Positions 34,356 through 43,110 of a DNA stretch of 47,488 bases are shown here, piece by piece. The notes under the pieces were generated by a model that was not told the DNA's origin, did no database searches, and saw only the letters and a list, made by a program, of their open reading frames with translations. The position numbers and the translations under genes were made by a program. Location of the stretch: contig JBBARC010000021.1 in assembly GCA_040400005.1 (NCBI GenBank), forward strand, positions 1 through 47,488. The letters are read 5' to 3'. The stretch's first letter is position 1, and each line of letters starts with the position of its first letter. Origin of the DNA: JBBARC01 sp040400005. GTDB lineage: Bacteria; Pseudomonadota; Alphaproteobacteria; Acetobacterales; Acetobacteraceae.

Positions 34356-35606
34356 GTGACCAAAGCTGACCCCCAAAACCTAGACCGCCACCTGGCCGCG
34401 GTCGTCCGCACCCTCACCCTGGCGTTGCCGGTGGCGCTGTTTGCGTCACGCGCCGGGGCGGAAATTATCGTGGCGGTGATCGCCCTGCTGTTTTGCGCCC
34501 ATGCTGCGGTGTCAGGCGATTTCACCTGGTGCAAACGCCCATTTTTGCGCGTGGGGTTTGCCTGGTGGCTGTGGCAGGTGCTGGCAACAGCGATCAACCA
34601 CGCCGATCTTGGCCAGGCGCTGGCGTTAATTCGCATTCCGCTGCTGGTGGTGGCCTTGGCCCACTGGGTGCTGCGCGACGCCAACATGCGCGGCCGCCTG
34701 GCCCTGCTGATTTCGCTGTCGGCCGCGTGGGTAGGCCTCGAATGCTGGCAGCAAGTGCTGTTTGGCCACAATGTGTTTGGCCAGCCGCGCTACATGGATG
34801 GCGCGCTGACCGGCCCGTTCGACCGGCCACGTGCCGGACCGGTGCTGGCGTTAATCCTGTTTCCGGCCTTGCTGCCGGCGGCCTACCGGTTGCTGGATCG
34901 CCCCAGCTTGGTGCGCCGCGCGCTGGGCGCCGGGCTGCTGGTACTGGCCGCCGCAACCGCGGTGATAATCGGCCAACGCATGCCGGCGTTACTGGTTTTA
35001 TTTGGCTTTGTGCTTACCGGCCTGCTGTTGCCGCGCCTGCGCCTGTGGGTGGCGGGCGCGGTGGCGGCCGGCGTTACGGTGCTGGCGGTTACCCCGATCC
35101 TATCGCCCGCCACCTATCATAAACTGGTGCAGCGGTTTATCGAACAAGCCAGCCATTTTGGCGTTAGCAGCTACGGCCAGCTTTACCACCACGCGTTTGA
35201 ACTGGTGCGGGGGTATCCGGTGTTTGGCATTGGCTACAACGCCTTTCGCGAAAGCTGCGGCGTCGTTGCGGCCCAGCAGCCGGTGTTTACCGCCGCAAAC
35301 GATGTGGTGCAGGCGTGCAATACGCATCCGCACAATTACTATTTTGAAGCCGCCGTTAACGCCGGCCTACCTGGGCTTTTGCTGTTTTGCGGGATGGTGG
35401 TGTGCGGCCTGCGCGCCGTGCTGCCGGGCCGGGTGTTTGCTGCCAGCACGCCGCTGCGGGTGGGGTTGTGTGTGGCGGCCATTCTGGCGCTGTGGCCGAT
35501 TGCCAGCACCAGCTCGTTTTTGTCGTTTCCCAATATTGGCTGGATTGCGCTGGTGCTGGCCTTAGGCATGGCGCTGGCCGAGGCTGACAGACGGGCAAAC
35601 CCGTAA
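34356..35606 (+). CDS. O-antigen ligase/polymerase-like membrane protein
   Basis: 416-aa protein with about ten hydrophobic segments and a periplasmic loop carrying GYPVFGIGYNAFRE and NTHPHNYYFEAAVNAGLPG, the pattern of the Wzy_C / WaaL O-antigen ligase family. It may join O-antigen to lipid A-core or polymerise repeat units; the family does not allow a firm choice. GTG 34356 start. It follows ccoS after 54 bp but is functionally unrelated to the oxidase. Confidence 0.82.
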   Translation: MTKADPQNLDRHLAAVVRTLTLALPVALFASRAGAEIIVAVIALLFCAHAAVSGDFTWCKRPFLRVGFAWWLWQVLATAINHADLGQALALIRIPLLVVALAHWVLRDANMRGRLALLISLSAAWVGLECWQQVLFGHNVFGQPRYMDGALTGPFDRPRAGPVLALILFPALLPAAYRLLDRPSLVRRALGAGLLVLAAATAVIIGQRMPALLVLFGFVLTGLLLPRLRLWVAGAVAAGVTVLAVTPILSPATYHKLVQRFIEQASHFGVSSYGQLYHHAFELVRGYPVFGIGYNAFRESCGVVAAQQPVFTAANDVVQACNTHPHNYYFEAAVNAGLPGLLLFCGMVVCGLRAVLPGRVFAASTPLRVGLCVAAILALWPIASTSSFLSFPNIGWIALVLALGMALAEADRRANP

Positions 35607-35608
35607 AT

Positions 35609-36853
35609 CTACGCTACCGCCTCCCGCGGTGGAAAATTCGGAAAAACCCGGTTTCGCCCGGTGTGTTTGGCGCGGTACAGCGCCTGGTCGGCGGCCTCGA
35701 TCAAACCCATCGCCGCATCGCCTGGCTGCGGTATGACGCAGGCAACACCGATGCTGACCGTGACACGGGCATTCGGGCTGCCCAGATGCGGGATCGCCAG
35801 CGCTTCGACATCGCGGCGCAGCCGTTCGGCGACATCGCGGGCGCCGTGCGGGGTGGTGCCGGGCAGTAGAGCGACAAATTCTTCCCCGCCAAATCGCGCC
35901 GCCAGATCGGGGGGGCGGCGCAAGCCTGCCTGAATGGCAACCGCGCTGCGGCACAGGCACGAATCGCCCGCCGGGTGGCCATACATATCGTTAAACGCTT
36001 TGAAGAAATCGACATCGATCATCAGCAATGACAGTTCGGTGCCGTTACGTGACGCGCGCGACCATTCTTTTTGCAGGGCTTCATCGAAAGCGCGGCGGTT
36101 GGCGATACCGGTTAAGCCATCGGTTGCCGATAGGCTGTACAAACGGCAGTTGGCATCGGCCAAATCGGTGTTTGCTGCCACCAGCCGGTTGTTCAGGTCG
36201 GCCAGATGGGTTTCGGATCGTAACAGCGAAATGGTCTGCACGGTGAGATGGCGCGAAATGCTCCAATTTGCCGTGGCTTGCAGCACGAAAAAAACCGGCA
36301 TCATGCGGTAGGCGTGGTCGGCGGCAAAGAAGGCTGCCGGGATATCCGGCACCAACGTTACCAGTAACTGGCCGGCGGCCGCCGCGGGGGACGCATTGTT
36401 GCGCACGCTGGCGCCGGCGATCCAGCCGGCCTGCACAATTAACACAAACGCGACAATCACTTGGTCCTGCGATGTTGCCAGCACGGTTGCCGACCCTGCC
36501 CCCCAGATTGCTGCGGTGGCGATGGCGCCGAAGGTGAATAAGCGCGCCCAATGGTGCGGTGACTGGTGGGTAAATTCGGCCCGCCGCATGTGGCTATACC
36601 AGCTGGTGAGCGCCAGGCGCGCAGCCAGCACGACCGCCGCCAGCAAAGCCCAGACCAGGTACCATACGGACGCGCGATGGCCAAAACACGCCAGCGCCAC
36701 CAGTACCAAGGCGGCGCTGCCATCCACCAGCGAGCGGCGCTGCGCGTAAAGCCCATCCACCAACTGCCACTGCCGGTCCGGCGCTAGATCAGCGTCCCAC
36801 GGCAACACCGGCACCGCCGTGCGCAGGAATTTATGTGGCCGCGAGATGATCAT
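35609..36853 (-). CDS. Membrane diguanylate cyclase (GGDEF)
   Basis: 414-aa protein with about six N-terminal membrane helices (residues 45-205), a short coiled-coil linker and a C-terminal GGDEF domain (about 245-410). The active-site loop is GGEEF at 322-326, and the I-site RPPD lies five residues before it, so catalytic and product-inhibition sites look intact. It should make cyclic di-GMP. It is convergent with the O-antigen ligase gene, three bases apart. Confidence 0.92.
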   Translation of the reverse strand: MIISRPHKFLRTAVPVLPWDADLAPDRQWQLVDGLYAQRRSLVDGSAALVLVALACFGHRASVWYLVWALLAAVVLAARLALTSWYSHMRRAEFTHQSPHHWARLFTFGAIATAAIWGAGSATVLATSQDQVIVAFVLIVQAGWIAGASVRNNASPAAAAGQLLVTLVPDIPAAFFAADHAYRMMPVFFVLQATANWSISRHLTVQTISLLRSETHLADLNNRLVAANTDLADANCRLYSLSATDGLTGIANRRAFDEALQKEWSRASRNGTELSLLMIDVDFFKAFNDMYGHPAGDSCLCRSAVAIQAGLRRPPDLAARFGGEEFVALLPGTTPHGARDVAERLRRDVEALAIPHLGSPNARVTVSIGVACVIPQPGDAAMGLIEAADQALYRAKHTGRNRVFPNFPPREAVA

Positions 36854-37025
36854 GTGCGTCGAGAACCGCCCTTTCGTGGTTTACGCGGGGTGGCCGCACT
36901 GTATTGCGCCATAAGTTTCATAAGGGTTACCTGGGTGCACACGCTGGACAGCCCCCCTCGACAGTTAGCGCCCGCCAGTGCTGCATGAAGGCTGCAAAAC
37001 AAACGACCAATTTGGGGGGACCACC

Positions 37026-38006
37026 ATGCCTGAACCGATCGGCTTGCCCGGGGTGCACCACACCATCGCCGGCGAAAACTGCCCGCTGTCGGTGAGGGTG
37101 GCAGGGCAAGGGCCGCTGCTGATTTTGATGCATGGCTGGCCGGAACTCGGGCTGTCGTGGCGCCATTTGGTGACCCCGCTGACCCAAGCCGGTTACCAGG
37201 TGGCGGTGCCCGACATGCGCGGCTATGGCGCATCGGGCAAACCCACCGACCCCGCCGAGTACCGGCTGGATGTGGTCGCCAAAGATATGGCCGCCATCGC
37301 CCGCAGCCTGGGCGCTGCTCAATTTATCGCCATCGGGCACGATTGGGGCGCCATCGCCGCCTGGGGCACCGCGCTGCGCTTAGGCCCCACCCAGGTGCGC
37401 GCAGTACTTGCCATGAGCGTGCCATACGCGCCGCCGCCGCCCATGCCCTATGCCGATTTGATGGAGATGCTGTTCCCCGATCGCTTCTTCTATATCCGCT
37501 ATTTTCAAGATATCGGCGTGGGGGAGGCCGAACTCGATGCCGCCGACACCACGGCGGCGCTGAAAAAAATCTACTGGAGCATCAGCAACGATGGTGTGGC
37601 CGCCTACCTAAAACACCGCATGCCACGTGATGCCACCTTACTTGCAAGCTTTGTCGATCCGCCGCCAGGCCCGCTATCATTCATGAGCGATGCCGAACTG
37701 GCCCTGTACGCAACCGCCTTCCGCCAAGGCGGCTGGCGCGGGCCGCTGAACTGGTACCGCAATTTCGACCGCAACGGCGCCGATGCCCGCGCCCTAGGCG
37801 ATATCAACATCCACCAGCCATCCGGCTTTATCGCCGGTGCCAGCGACCCCGTGCTGGTGATGTTTGCCAAACAACTGGAAACCATGCGCGCCCATTGCAC
37901 CGATTACCGGCTGGAACGCCTGATCCCCCATGCCGGGCATTGGGTGCAGCAAGAAGCGCCCGCTGCGACGATCGACGCGACGATAGATTTTTTGAAGACA
38001 CTATAA
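37026..38006 (+). CDS. Alpha/beta hydrolase, epoxide-hydrolase-like
   Basis: 326-aa hydrolase. HGWPELGLSWRH near residue 38 is the oxyanion-hole region, GHDWGAIAAW near 102 carries the nucleophilic Asp typical of epoxide hydrolases, and the late GHWVQQEAP supplies the catalytic His. DMRGYGASGKP fits the same group. ATG 37026 chosen for the family start. It is divergent from the diguanylate cyclase gene. Haloalkane dehalogenase is a less likely alternative. Confidence 0.85.
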   Translation: MPEPIGLPGVHHTIAGENCPLSVRVAGQGPLLILMHGWPELGLSWRHLVTPLTQAGYQVAVPDMRGYGASGKPTDPAEYRLDVVAKDMAAIARSLGAAQFIAIGHDWGAIAAWGTALRLGPTQVRAVLAMSVPYAPPPPMPYADLMEMLFPDRFFYIRYFQDIGVGEAELDAADTTAALKKIYWSISNDGVAAYLKHRMPRDATLLASFVDPPPGPLSFMSDAELALYATAFRQGGWRGPLNWYRNFDRNGADARALGDINIHQPSGFIAGASDPVLVMFAKQLETMRAHCTDYRLERLIPHAGHWVQQEAPAATIDATIDFLKTL

Positions 38007-38150
38007 AGAAGAATCTACTTTGACTTCCGAAAAGTAGCAAAAGACTTTTATGATGTTGGTTCGGAGAACGCGGTGGGAGGGGTGCCCCAGGCCCAGCGTA
38101 GTAAAAGTCTTTTTGCTTCTTTTTCTTCAGAAAAAGAAGGCTCTTCCTCC
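38007..38150 (+). repeat. Double-hairpin intergenic element, copy 3 (left end diverged)
   Basis: The left outer hairpin is replaced by CTACTTT-gacttccg-AAAGTAG (38015-38036), the core is AAAGACTTTTATGATG to CCCCAGGCCCAGCG, and the right arm is TAAAAGTCTTTTT followed by CTTTTTCTTCAGAAAAAG. The stem of the left hairpin is preserved although its sequence is different, hinting at selection for structure. Confidence 0.75.
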
Positions 38151-38210
38151 CCCTTGCCAACGCCGCCAGTCAATTTAAACATACGATTAAATAACCCAGG
38201 GAGACGGCGC

Positions 38211-39317
38211 GTGAATTTTGAGTTTTCCGAGGAGCTACAGCAGGTGCGGGCTGAGGCGCGGGCTTTTTTGAAGGCCAACGCAGCGGGGTCGGCGCGGCGC
38301 GCGCTGGAGGGGAATACGGGGTTTGATCGGGGTTTGTGGGACCAGATCGCGGCTTTGGGCTGGGTCGGGGCGGCGATCCCGGAGGAGTACGGCGGCATTG
38401 GCCTAGGGGCTGAGGGGTTGTGCGTGCTGGCGGATGAGATTGGCGCGTCGCTGGCGGCGGTGCCGTTTTCATCGACCGCGTATATCGGGGCGCCGGCGTT
38501 GCTGGCGTATGGCAGTGAGGCGCAGAAGGCGGCGTATTTGCCGCGGATTGCGGCCGGGGAGCAGATTTTTTGTCTGGCCTTGAGCGAGGGTAACGGCGCG
38601 CCGCGTGATGCGGCGGTGCGCACGGAGGTGCGCGGCGGCAAGGTTTATGGCAGCAAAATACCGGTGATTGATGGTGCTATTGCGCACACCGCCATAGTGG
38701 TGGCGCGCGAGGCCGGCGAGATTGGGTTGTATTTGGTCGATTTGAACGCCGTTGGTGTTACGCGCGAAACTTTGGAGAGTATTGATCCGGCGCGCGACAC
38801 ATCGCGCCTGGTTTTTGATGGGGCGGTTGGTGAAAAACTGCCCGGTGCGGTTGGTTTTTCGGCGGTGCAATTGCTGCTGGACCGGGCTGCCATTCCCATG
38901 GCGTTTGAACAGATTGGCGGTGCGCAGGCGGCGTTAGAGATGGCGCGCGATTATGCTTTGGGGCGTCAGGCGTTTGGCCGGGCAATTGCATCGTTTCAGG
39001 CGATTAAACACAAATTGGCCGATGTGTATGTGGCGATCGAGCTGGCGCGATCGAATGCGTATTTTGGCGCCTGGGCGTTGCAGGCGGACGCGCCGGAGTT
39101 GACCGAGGCGGCATCGGCATCGCGGGTGGCGGCGATTGCGGCTTATGAAATGGCCTCGGCTGAGAACATTCAAACCCATGGCGGCATGGGGTTTACCTGG
39201 GAATTTGACTGCCATTTGTACTATCGCCGAGCCAAGCATTTGTCGCTGGCGCTGGGGGCGGCGCCGTATTGGAAAGACCGGCTGATTAGTGCGGTTGAAC
39301 AGCGTAACGCGGCATAA
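38211..39317 (+). CDS. Acyl-CoA dehydrogenase, first
   Basis: 368-aa flavoprotein of the acyl-CoA dehydrogenase family, predicted to form the C2-C3 double bond of an acyl-CoA. N-terminal MNFEFSEELQQVRAEARAFL, IPEEYGGIGLGAEG, and the C-terminal ARDYALGRQAFGRAIASFQAIKHKLADVYV and IQTHGGMGFTWE are typical. GTG 38211 is preceded by GGGAG. The middle-domain motif is divergent, as in the half of two-gene ACAD pairs that may form heteromers. 17 bp before the second ACAD gene. Confidence 0.9.
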   Translation: MNFEFSEELQQVRAEARAFLKANAAGSARRALEGNTGFDRGLWDQIAALGWVGAAIPEEYGGIGLGAEGLCVLADEIGASLAAVPFSSTAYIGAPALLAYGSEAQKAAYLPRIAAGEQIFCLALSEGNGAPRDAAVRTEVRGGKVYGSKIPVIDGAIAHTAIVVAREAGEIGLYLVDLNAVGVTRETLESIDPARDTSRLVFDGAVGEKLPGAVGFSAVQLLLDRAAIPMAFEQIGGAQAALEMARDYALGRQAFGRAIASFQAIKHKLADVYVAIELARSNAYFGAWALQADAPELTEAASASRVAAIAAYEMASAENIQTHGGMGFTWEFDCHLYYRRAKHLSLALGAAPYWKDRLISAVEQRNAA

Positions 39318-39334
39318 GCAGAGGGAACGAGATT

Positions 39335-40555
39335 ATGGATTTTTCCGATACCGTTGAAGAAGCTGGCTTTCGGGCCGAGGTTGTGGCGTTTTTGGAGGCT
39401 AATGCGAAACGCAAATCCAGCCGCGATGATGATGCTGGTGAGGGCATTGACGATACGTTAGTTGCACGCGCCAAAGCCTGGCAGGGCAAAAAGGCGGCTG
39501 GTGGTTTTGCTGGTATTACCTGGCCAGAAAGCTGGGGGGGGCGTGGCGGCAACCCGATGCAGCAGGTGATTTTTAACCAGGAAGAAGCCAAATTCGATCT
39601 GCCGCGCGGGGTGTTTGAAATTGGTTTGGGCATGTGTGTGCCCACCGTGATGAGTTATGCTGATGCTGACACGGCAAAAGCCGCGGTGGGGCCGGCGTTA
39701 CGCGGCGAGACCATTTGGTGCCAGTTATTTTCAGAACCGGCGGCGGGATCCGATGTTGCTGGTATTCGCACGCGGGCTGAGGCCGATGGCAGCGATTGGG
39801 TGATTAACGGGCAAAAGATTTGGACCTCGGGCGCGCATTTTTCCGATTTTGGGTTGCTGCTGACGCGCACTGATCCTGCTGTGCCCAAGCACAAAGGGCT
39901 TTCGATGTTTTGGCTGGACATGAAAAGCCCAGGGGTTGAGGTGCGCCGGATTAAACAAATTGCCGGCACATCGAATTTCAACGAGGTGTTTTTCACCGAT
40001 GTGCGCATCCCGGATAGCCAACGTTTGGGCACGGTGGGCGATGGCTGGAAAGTGGCGTTGACGACGTTGATGCACGAGCGCCTGGCGGTGGGAACTTTGG
40101 GGGGCCCGGATTTTACCGAGGTGCTGGAATTGGCGCGCAGCATGACCGTGGATGGTGTGCCAGCCAGCAGCAATGCCGCGGTGCGCGATAGGCTCGCCGA
40201 TTGGTATGTACAAAGCAAGGGGCTGGAATATACCAAATTGCGCACGCTGACCGCGCTTTCGCGCGGGCAGATGCCGGGGCCGGAGGCATCCATTTTTAAA
40301 GTGGTGAGTTCGGTGAAATTGCAGGAGATCGCCAATTTCGCGCTGGATTTAATGGATAGCGGCGGGCTGGTTTCTGATCCTGCACTGGCGCCAAAACGGG
40401 CGGCGTTTCAACAGGCGTTGTTGTACTCACCGGCAGGGCGGATTGCTGGCGGCACCGATGAGATTTTGAAGAATATTATTGCGGAGCGGGTTTTGGGTAT
40501 GCCGGGGGATATTCGCGTGGATCGGGATAGGCCGTTTAACCAGATGAAGGTTTAG
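39335..40555 (+). CDS. Acyl-CoA dehydrogenase, second
   Basis: 406-aa acyl-CoA dehydrogenase. WPESWGGRGG near residue 68, QLFSEPAAGSDVAGI and VINGQKIWTSGAHFSDFG (FAD/substrate region), and C-terminal IAGGTDEILKNIIAERVLGMP are clear. AGAGGGA before ATG 39335. It pairs with the preceding ACAD, probably as a two-subunit enzyme for an unusual acyl-CoA (sterol or branched substrates are typical for such pairs; inference). Confidence 0.93.
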   Translation: MDFSDTVEEAGFRAEVVAFLEANAKRKSSRDDDAGEGIDDTLVARAKAWQGKKAAGGFAGITWPESWGGRGGNPMQQVIFNQEEAKFDLPRGVFEIGLGMCVPTVMSYADADTAKAAVGPALRGETIWCQLFSEPAAGSDVAGIRTRAEADGSDWVINGQKIWTSGAHFSDFGLLLTRTDPAVPKHKGLSMFWLDMKSPGVEVRRIKQIAGTSNFNEVFFTDVRIPDSQRLGTVGDGWKVALTTLMHERLAVGTLGGPDFTEVLELARSMTVDGVPASSNAAVRDRLADWYVQSKGLEYTKLRTLTALSRGQMPGPEASIFKVVSSVKLQEIANFALDLMDSGGLVSDPALAPKRAAFQQALLYSPAGRIAGGTDEILKNIIAERVLGMPGDIRVDRDRPFNQMKV

Positions 40556-40570
40556 GCGCGGAGGCGCGTT

Positions 40571-40594
40571 GGGGGGGAGTTTGCATTCCCCCCC
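40571..40594 (+). terminator. G/C-run hairpin after the ACAD pair
   Basis: GGGGGGGA (40571-40578) pairs with TCCCCCCC (40587-40594) around an 8-base loop, 16 bp after the second ACAD stop. No T run, so it is a weak terminator call. Confidence 0.4.
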
Positions 40595-40672
40595 TGGCGC
40601 TTGATGCATGTTCTGCGCCGCGCGCCGGGTTTGGCGGCGCGGGCGGGTGACCGTGACGGATAATTGTGCACG

Positions 40673-40860
40673 CTTATCCCAACCCGCTTAAGTGTTGACC
40701 CATGAAGAATGGGTCAACGCGGGTAGGCATAAGTCTTTTTTTTTGGCGCGCCGCCGCCCGCCAACCCTGGCCGCGCATACCAATCCGCCTTGATGATGCC
40801 CGCCTTGATGATGCCCGCCTTGATCACGGAAGATAAATCATCAAGGCGGATTGGTATTAG
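40673..40860 (-). repeat. MITE-like composite hairpin element, copy 2
   Basis: Inverted copy of 1662-1826: module B at 40673-40735, the linker with T9 and GGCGCGCC, and module A at 40780-40860 ending GCGGATTGGTATTAG. Module A here contains a 15-bp repeat (GCCTTGATGATGCCC, two full units plus a partial) that copy 1 lacks. The outer ends (CTTATCCCAACCCGC and GCGGATTGGTATTAG) form imperfect terminal inverted repeats. Confidence 0.8.
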
Positions 40861-40890
40861 CCGGCCGCTTTTGTGTGGGCGGGTTGCGGC

Positions 40891-40916
40891 GGCGCATGAC
40901 GCTTCGCTTATGCGCC
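40891..40916 (-). repeat. REP-like hairpin, copy 2
   Basis: GGCGCATGACGCTTCG to CTTATGCGCC, the inverse of the 7687-7712 sequence, again just downstream of a copy of the duplicated gene. Confidence 0.65.
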
Positions 40917-40930
40917 CTACGATTTTTAGG

Positions 40931-41608
40931 TTAGGGCGGGGAGGTGGCGCGGGGGTCGCCGTAGTCAGCATATGGCGGGTCGATGGGGTAGAAGAGATAT
41001 TCGTCGGGGAGTTTGGTGTAATCGATTTCGATGCCGAAGTCTTCGCAGATGGTGGCTAGGAAATCGGCGGAGCCGTAGGCTTGATCGGGGTCGGACGCGA
41101 GTTCTTCATCGAGGCGGGCGGTGATATCGCGCAAGGTGGCGGCGCGGTTTGGGATTTTGGCGGTGACGAAGCGGAAGGCTTCGAGCAGGGGTTCGCGGCG
41201 GGAGTCGGCATGCGCCTCGGGGGGGCGGCTGCTGGCGTTGGGGGCGCGCGGGGTGGCGCCGGCCGCTAGACGGGCTTCAAGGGCGATGCAGTCACGCACC
41301 ACGGCGGCGAGGCGGGTGAAGAGGACGGCGGGGTCGGTTGGTTTGGCGGATGCGGGTGTGGCGGGGTGGCGCGCGGGGCGGCTGCGCGCGGCGGCGGGAT
41401 TGGGGGGCGGCGCGGGTTCGCGATCCGCGTGCGGCGCCGTTGGTTGGGGCGATTGCGATTGTTCGGGTTCGGCCCAATCGGCGATCGTGCGGGCGGCGGC
41501 GGCGCGGGCCAAGCCCATGGCGAGGTCGGCCAATTCCGCGCACAGGCGCAGGTGGCGCTGCGTGCGGTCTTCGGCTTGGGGCGGTTGGCTGGGTTGGGTT
41601 GGGTTCAG
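40931..41608 (-). CDS. Duplicated Ala/Pro-rich unknown protein, copy 2, CTG start
   Basis: 225 aa if started at CTG 41608, or 200 aa from TTG 41533. Paralogue of the gene at 6923-7636, with the same conserved blocks and the same DPRATSPP end; the middle linker differs in length and is rich in Ala, Pro and Arg. The CTG, the TAA 15 bases before it and the following TQPSQPP segment match copy 1 in frame. AAGGCGG lies before the CTG here as a possible ribosome binding site. Divergent from the ATPase gene at 41878. I do not recognise a family. Confidence 0.65.
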   Translation of the reverse strand: MNPTQPSQPPQAEDRTQRHLRLCAELADLAMGLARAAAARTIADWAEPEQSQSPQPTAPHADREPAPPPNPAAARSRPARHPATPASAKPTDPAVLFTRLAAVVRDCIALEARLAAGATPRAPNASSRPPEAHADSRREPLLEAFRFVTAKIPNRAATLRDITARLDEELASDPDQAYGSADFLATICEDFGIEIDYTKLPDEYLFYPIDPPYADYGDPRATSPP

Positions 41609-41839
41609 GATTTCGCCGCCTTAGGTAGTTACTATCGATAACAGTACTGCGGAATGCTTTTGCTAGGCAAGTGTTTTTTTTGGGTGGGCGGCCCTACATG
41701 TTAATTTAAATAACTGTTGGGGGCGGCGCAGGCGGGCGGCTTGGGACACTTCGTTGGTTCGGCGGGGGTGTGCGGCTTGCTTGCGGTGGCGTGCTGGAGC
41801 ACGTCCTAGGCTTGCTAGTTTTTACGTGTAGTCAAATTA

Positions 41840-41868
41840 TTGACAATTTTTTGTCGATAACGTAGTTA
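41840..41868 (+). promoter_or_regulatory. Candidate sigma-70 promoter for ATPase/RloB-like pair
   Basis: TTGACA at 41840-41845 and TAGTTA at 41863-41868 with a 17-bp spacer. TTGACA-attttt-TGTCGA is also a near inverted repeat and may bind a regulator. If used, transcription starts very close to ATG 41878, which would make the mRNA nearly leaderless. Confidence 0.5.
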
Positions 41869-41877
41869 TACGGACAA

Positions 41878-43110
41878 ATGAGTATCGGCATGATCCATTT
41901 AATTGAAATTGAAAACTTTCTGTCAATCCGTGACCAGCAGGTGGTTGATCTGCGGATTTCGGGCAAGATTCCCGACGATTTTAATCGTTTTGCGCCGATC
42001 TATCCCGGAGCCGAGACCCGTGCACCCAAGGTCGTGGCCCTGTTCGGGGCGAATGCATCGGGTAAGACGAATGTTCTTAGGGCGCTAAATTTTCTCATCC
42101 ATTTTGTACGCAATCCGGCGATTCTACTGCTGCCCAGTCTCGGTGTCGGACGATTCAACGATGAGGAGTGCGAGAACCGGCCGATCCGGTTGGTGGTGGA
42201 AATAGGCGGATTGGTGGATGCGACGCCCGACGTGATCGAACGCGCGCGGAATAATGAACCCGTGACCTATGGCACATATCGCTATGAGCTGGTGCTCGAC
42301 GTACGGAATGGATCGACCCAACATGTTGCCCATGAAAGTTTACGCCAGCGGCCGAATGGTCGGGGCAAATGGCAGCGCGTCTTTGAGCGCGACGGCGCGG
42401 AGCATGTTCTTGGGTCAAAGGCGTTTCCTATCCAGGGGTTCCGCCATTTGCTCACCACGCTGGACCCGGCGGTCTCGATCATCGCGAGCTTTGCACAATT
42501 CCAGCACCCAGGCGCGCTGTTCATTAAGAGTGTTGTAGATCAAGCCTGTCAAATCATCGACTATCAGCCGAATGCTAGCGACGATGTGCTGATCCGGCTC
42601 ATCGGTTCGAGGCCCGGCCTGCTTTCGGCGCTCAATGCGGATTTGAACCGGATCGATCTCGGCATCGAAGAAATGCGGGTGGACGCGACGGCCAACGGCT
42701 GGTTGGCCAAATTCCGGCACCACAAGCTCGACGCTGACATGCCGTGGTTGCTGCAAAGCCATGGCACGCGCGCTTTTATTCGCCTCTATCCTGCGATTGC
42801 TGCGTCACTTGCCTGTGGTGGCCTGGCGATCATCGACGAACTTGATTTGGCGATCCATCCCTTGGTCCTGCCAGAAATCCTGCGCTGGTTTCATGATCCC
42901 GATCGCAATCCGTTGGGGGCACAGCTTTGGTTTACGGGGCAATCAGCAACCCTTCTCGATGAGCTAACGCCCGAGGAAGTGTTACTCTGTGAAAAAGATC
43001 GCCAAGGACGCAGCACTCTTTTCCTCGCTCGCGATGTTGCTCGCCGCGATGATAATCTGCGCCGAAAGTATCTATCCGGCGTTTATGGCGCGGTGCCACT
43101 GATCGGATGA
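41878..43110 (+). CDS. AAA/ABC-type ATPase of a predicted defence pair
   Basis: 410-aa SMC/ABC-like ATPase of the AAA_15/RloA (COG1106-like) group. Begins IHLIEIENFLSIRDQQ, Walker A GANASGKTN at residues 57-65, signature-like SHGTRAFIRLYPAI near 297, Walker B LAIIDELDLAIHP (Asp320, Glu321). The switch position, usually TTH or TSH, reads FTGQS (352-356), so the histidine is replaced. Start may be ATG 41878 or ATG 41890; neither has a clear ribosome binding site. ATGA overlap with the next gene. Such ATPases act as sensors in PARIS, AbiL and related abortive-infection systems. GC is lower than in the flanking genes. Confidence 0.82.
   Translation: MSIGMIHLIEIENFLSIRDQQVVDLRISGKIPDDFNRFAPIYPGAETRAPKVVALFGANASGKTNVLRALNFLIHFVRNPAILLLPSLGVGRFNDEECENRPIRLVVEIGGLVDATPDVIERARNNEPVTYGTYRYELVLDVRNGSTQHVAHESLRQRPNGRGKWQRVFERDGAEHVLGSKAFPIQGFRHLLTTLDPAVSIIASFAQFQHPGALFIKSVVDQACQIIDYQPNASDDVLIRLIGSRPGLLSALNADLNRIDLGIEEMRVDATANGWLAKFRHHKLDADMPWLLQSHGTRAFIRLYPAIAASLACGGLAIIDELDLAIHPLVLPEILRWFHDPDRNPLGAQLWFTGQSATLLDELTPEEVLLCEKDRQGRSTLFLARDVARRDDNLRRKYLSGVYGAVPLIG

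Noticed and set aside
36904..37340. Small frames between the diguanylate cyclase and hydrolase genes
   Set aside because: They overlap the hydrolase start region antisense or lack start signals and family patterns.
40781..40857. CRISPR-like short repeats GCCTTGATGATGCCC
   Set aside because: Contiguous 15-bp tandem units without spacers; part of the MITE-like element.
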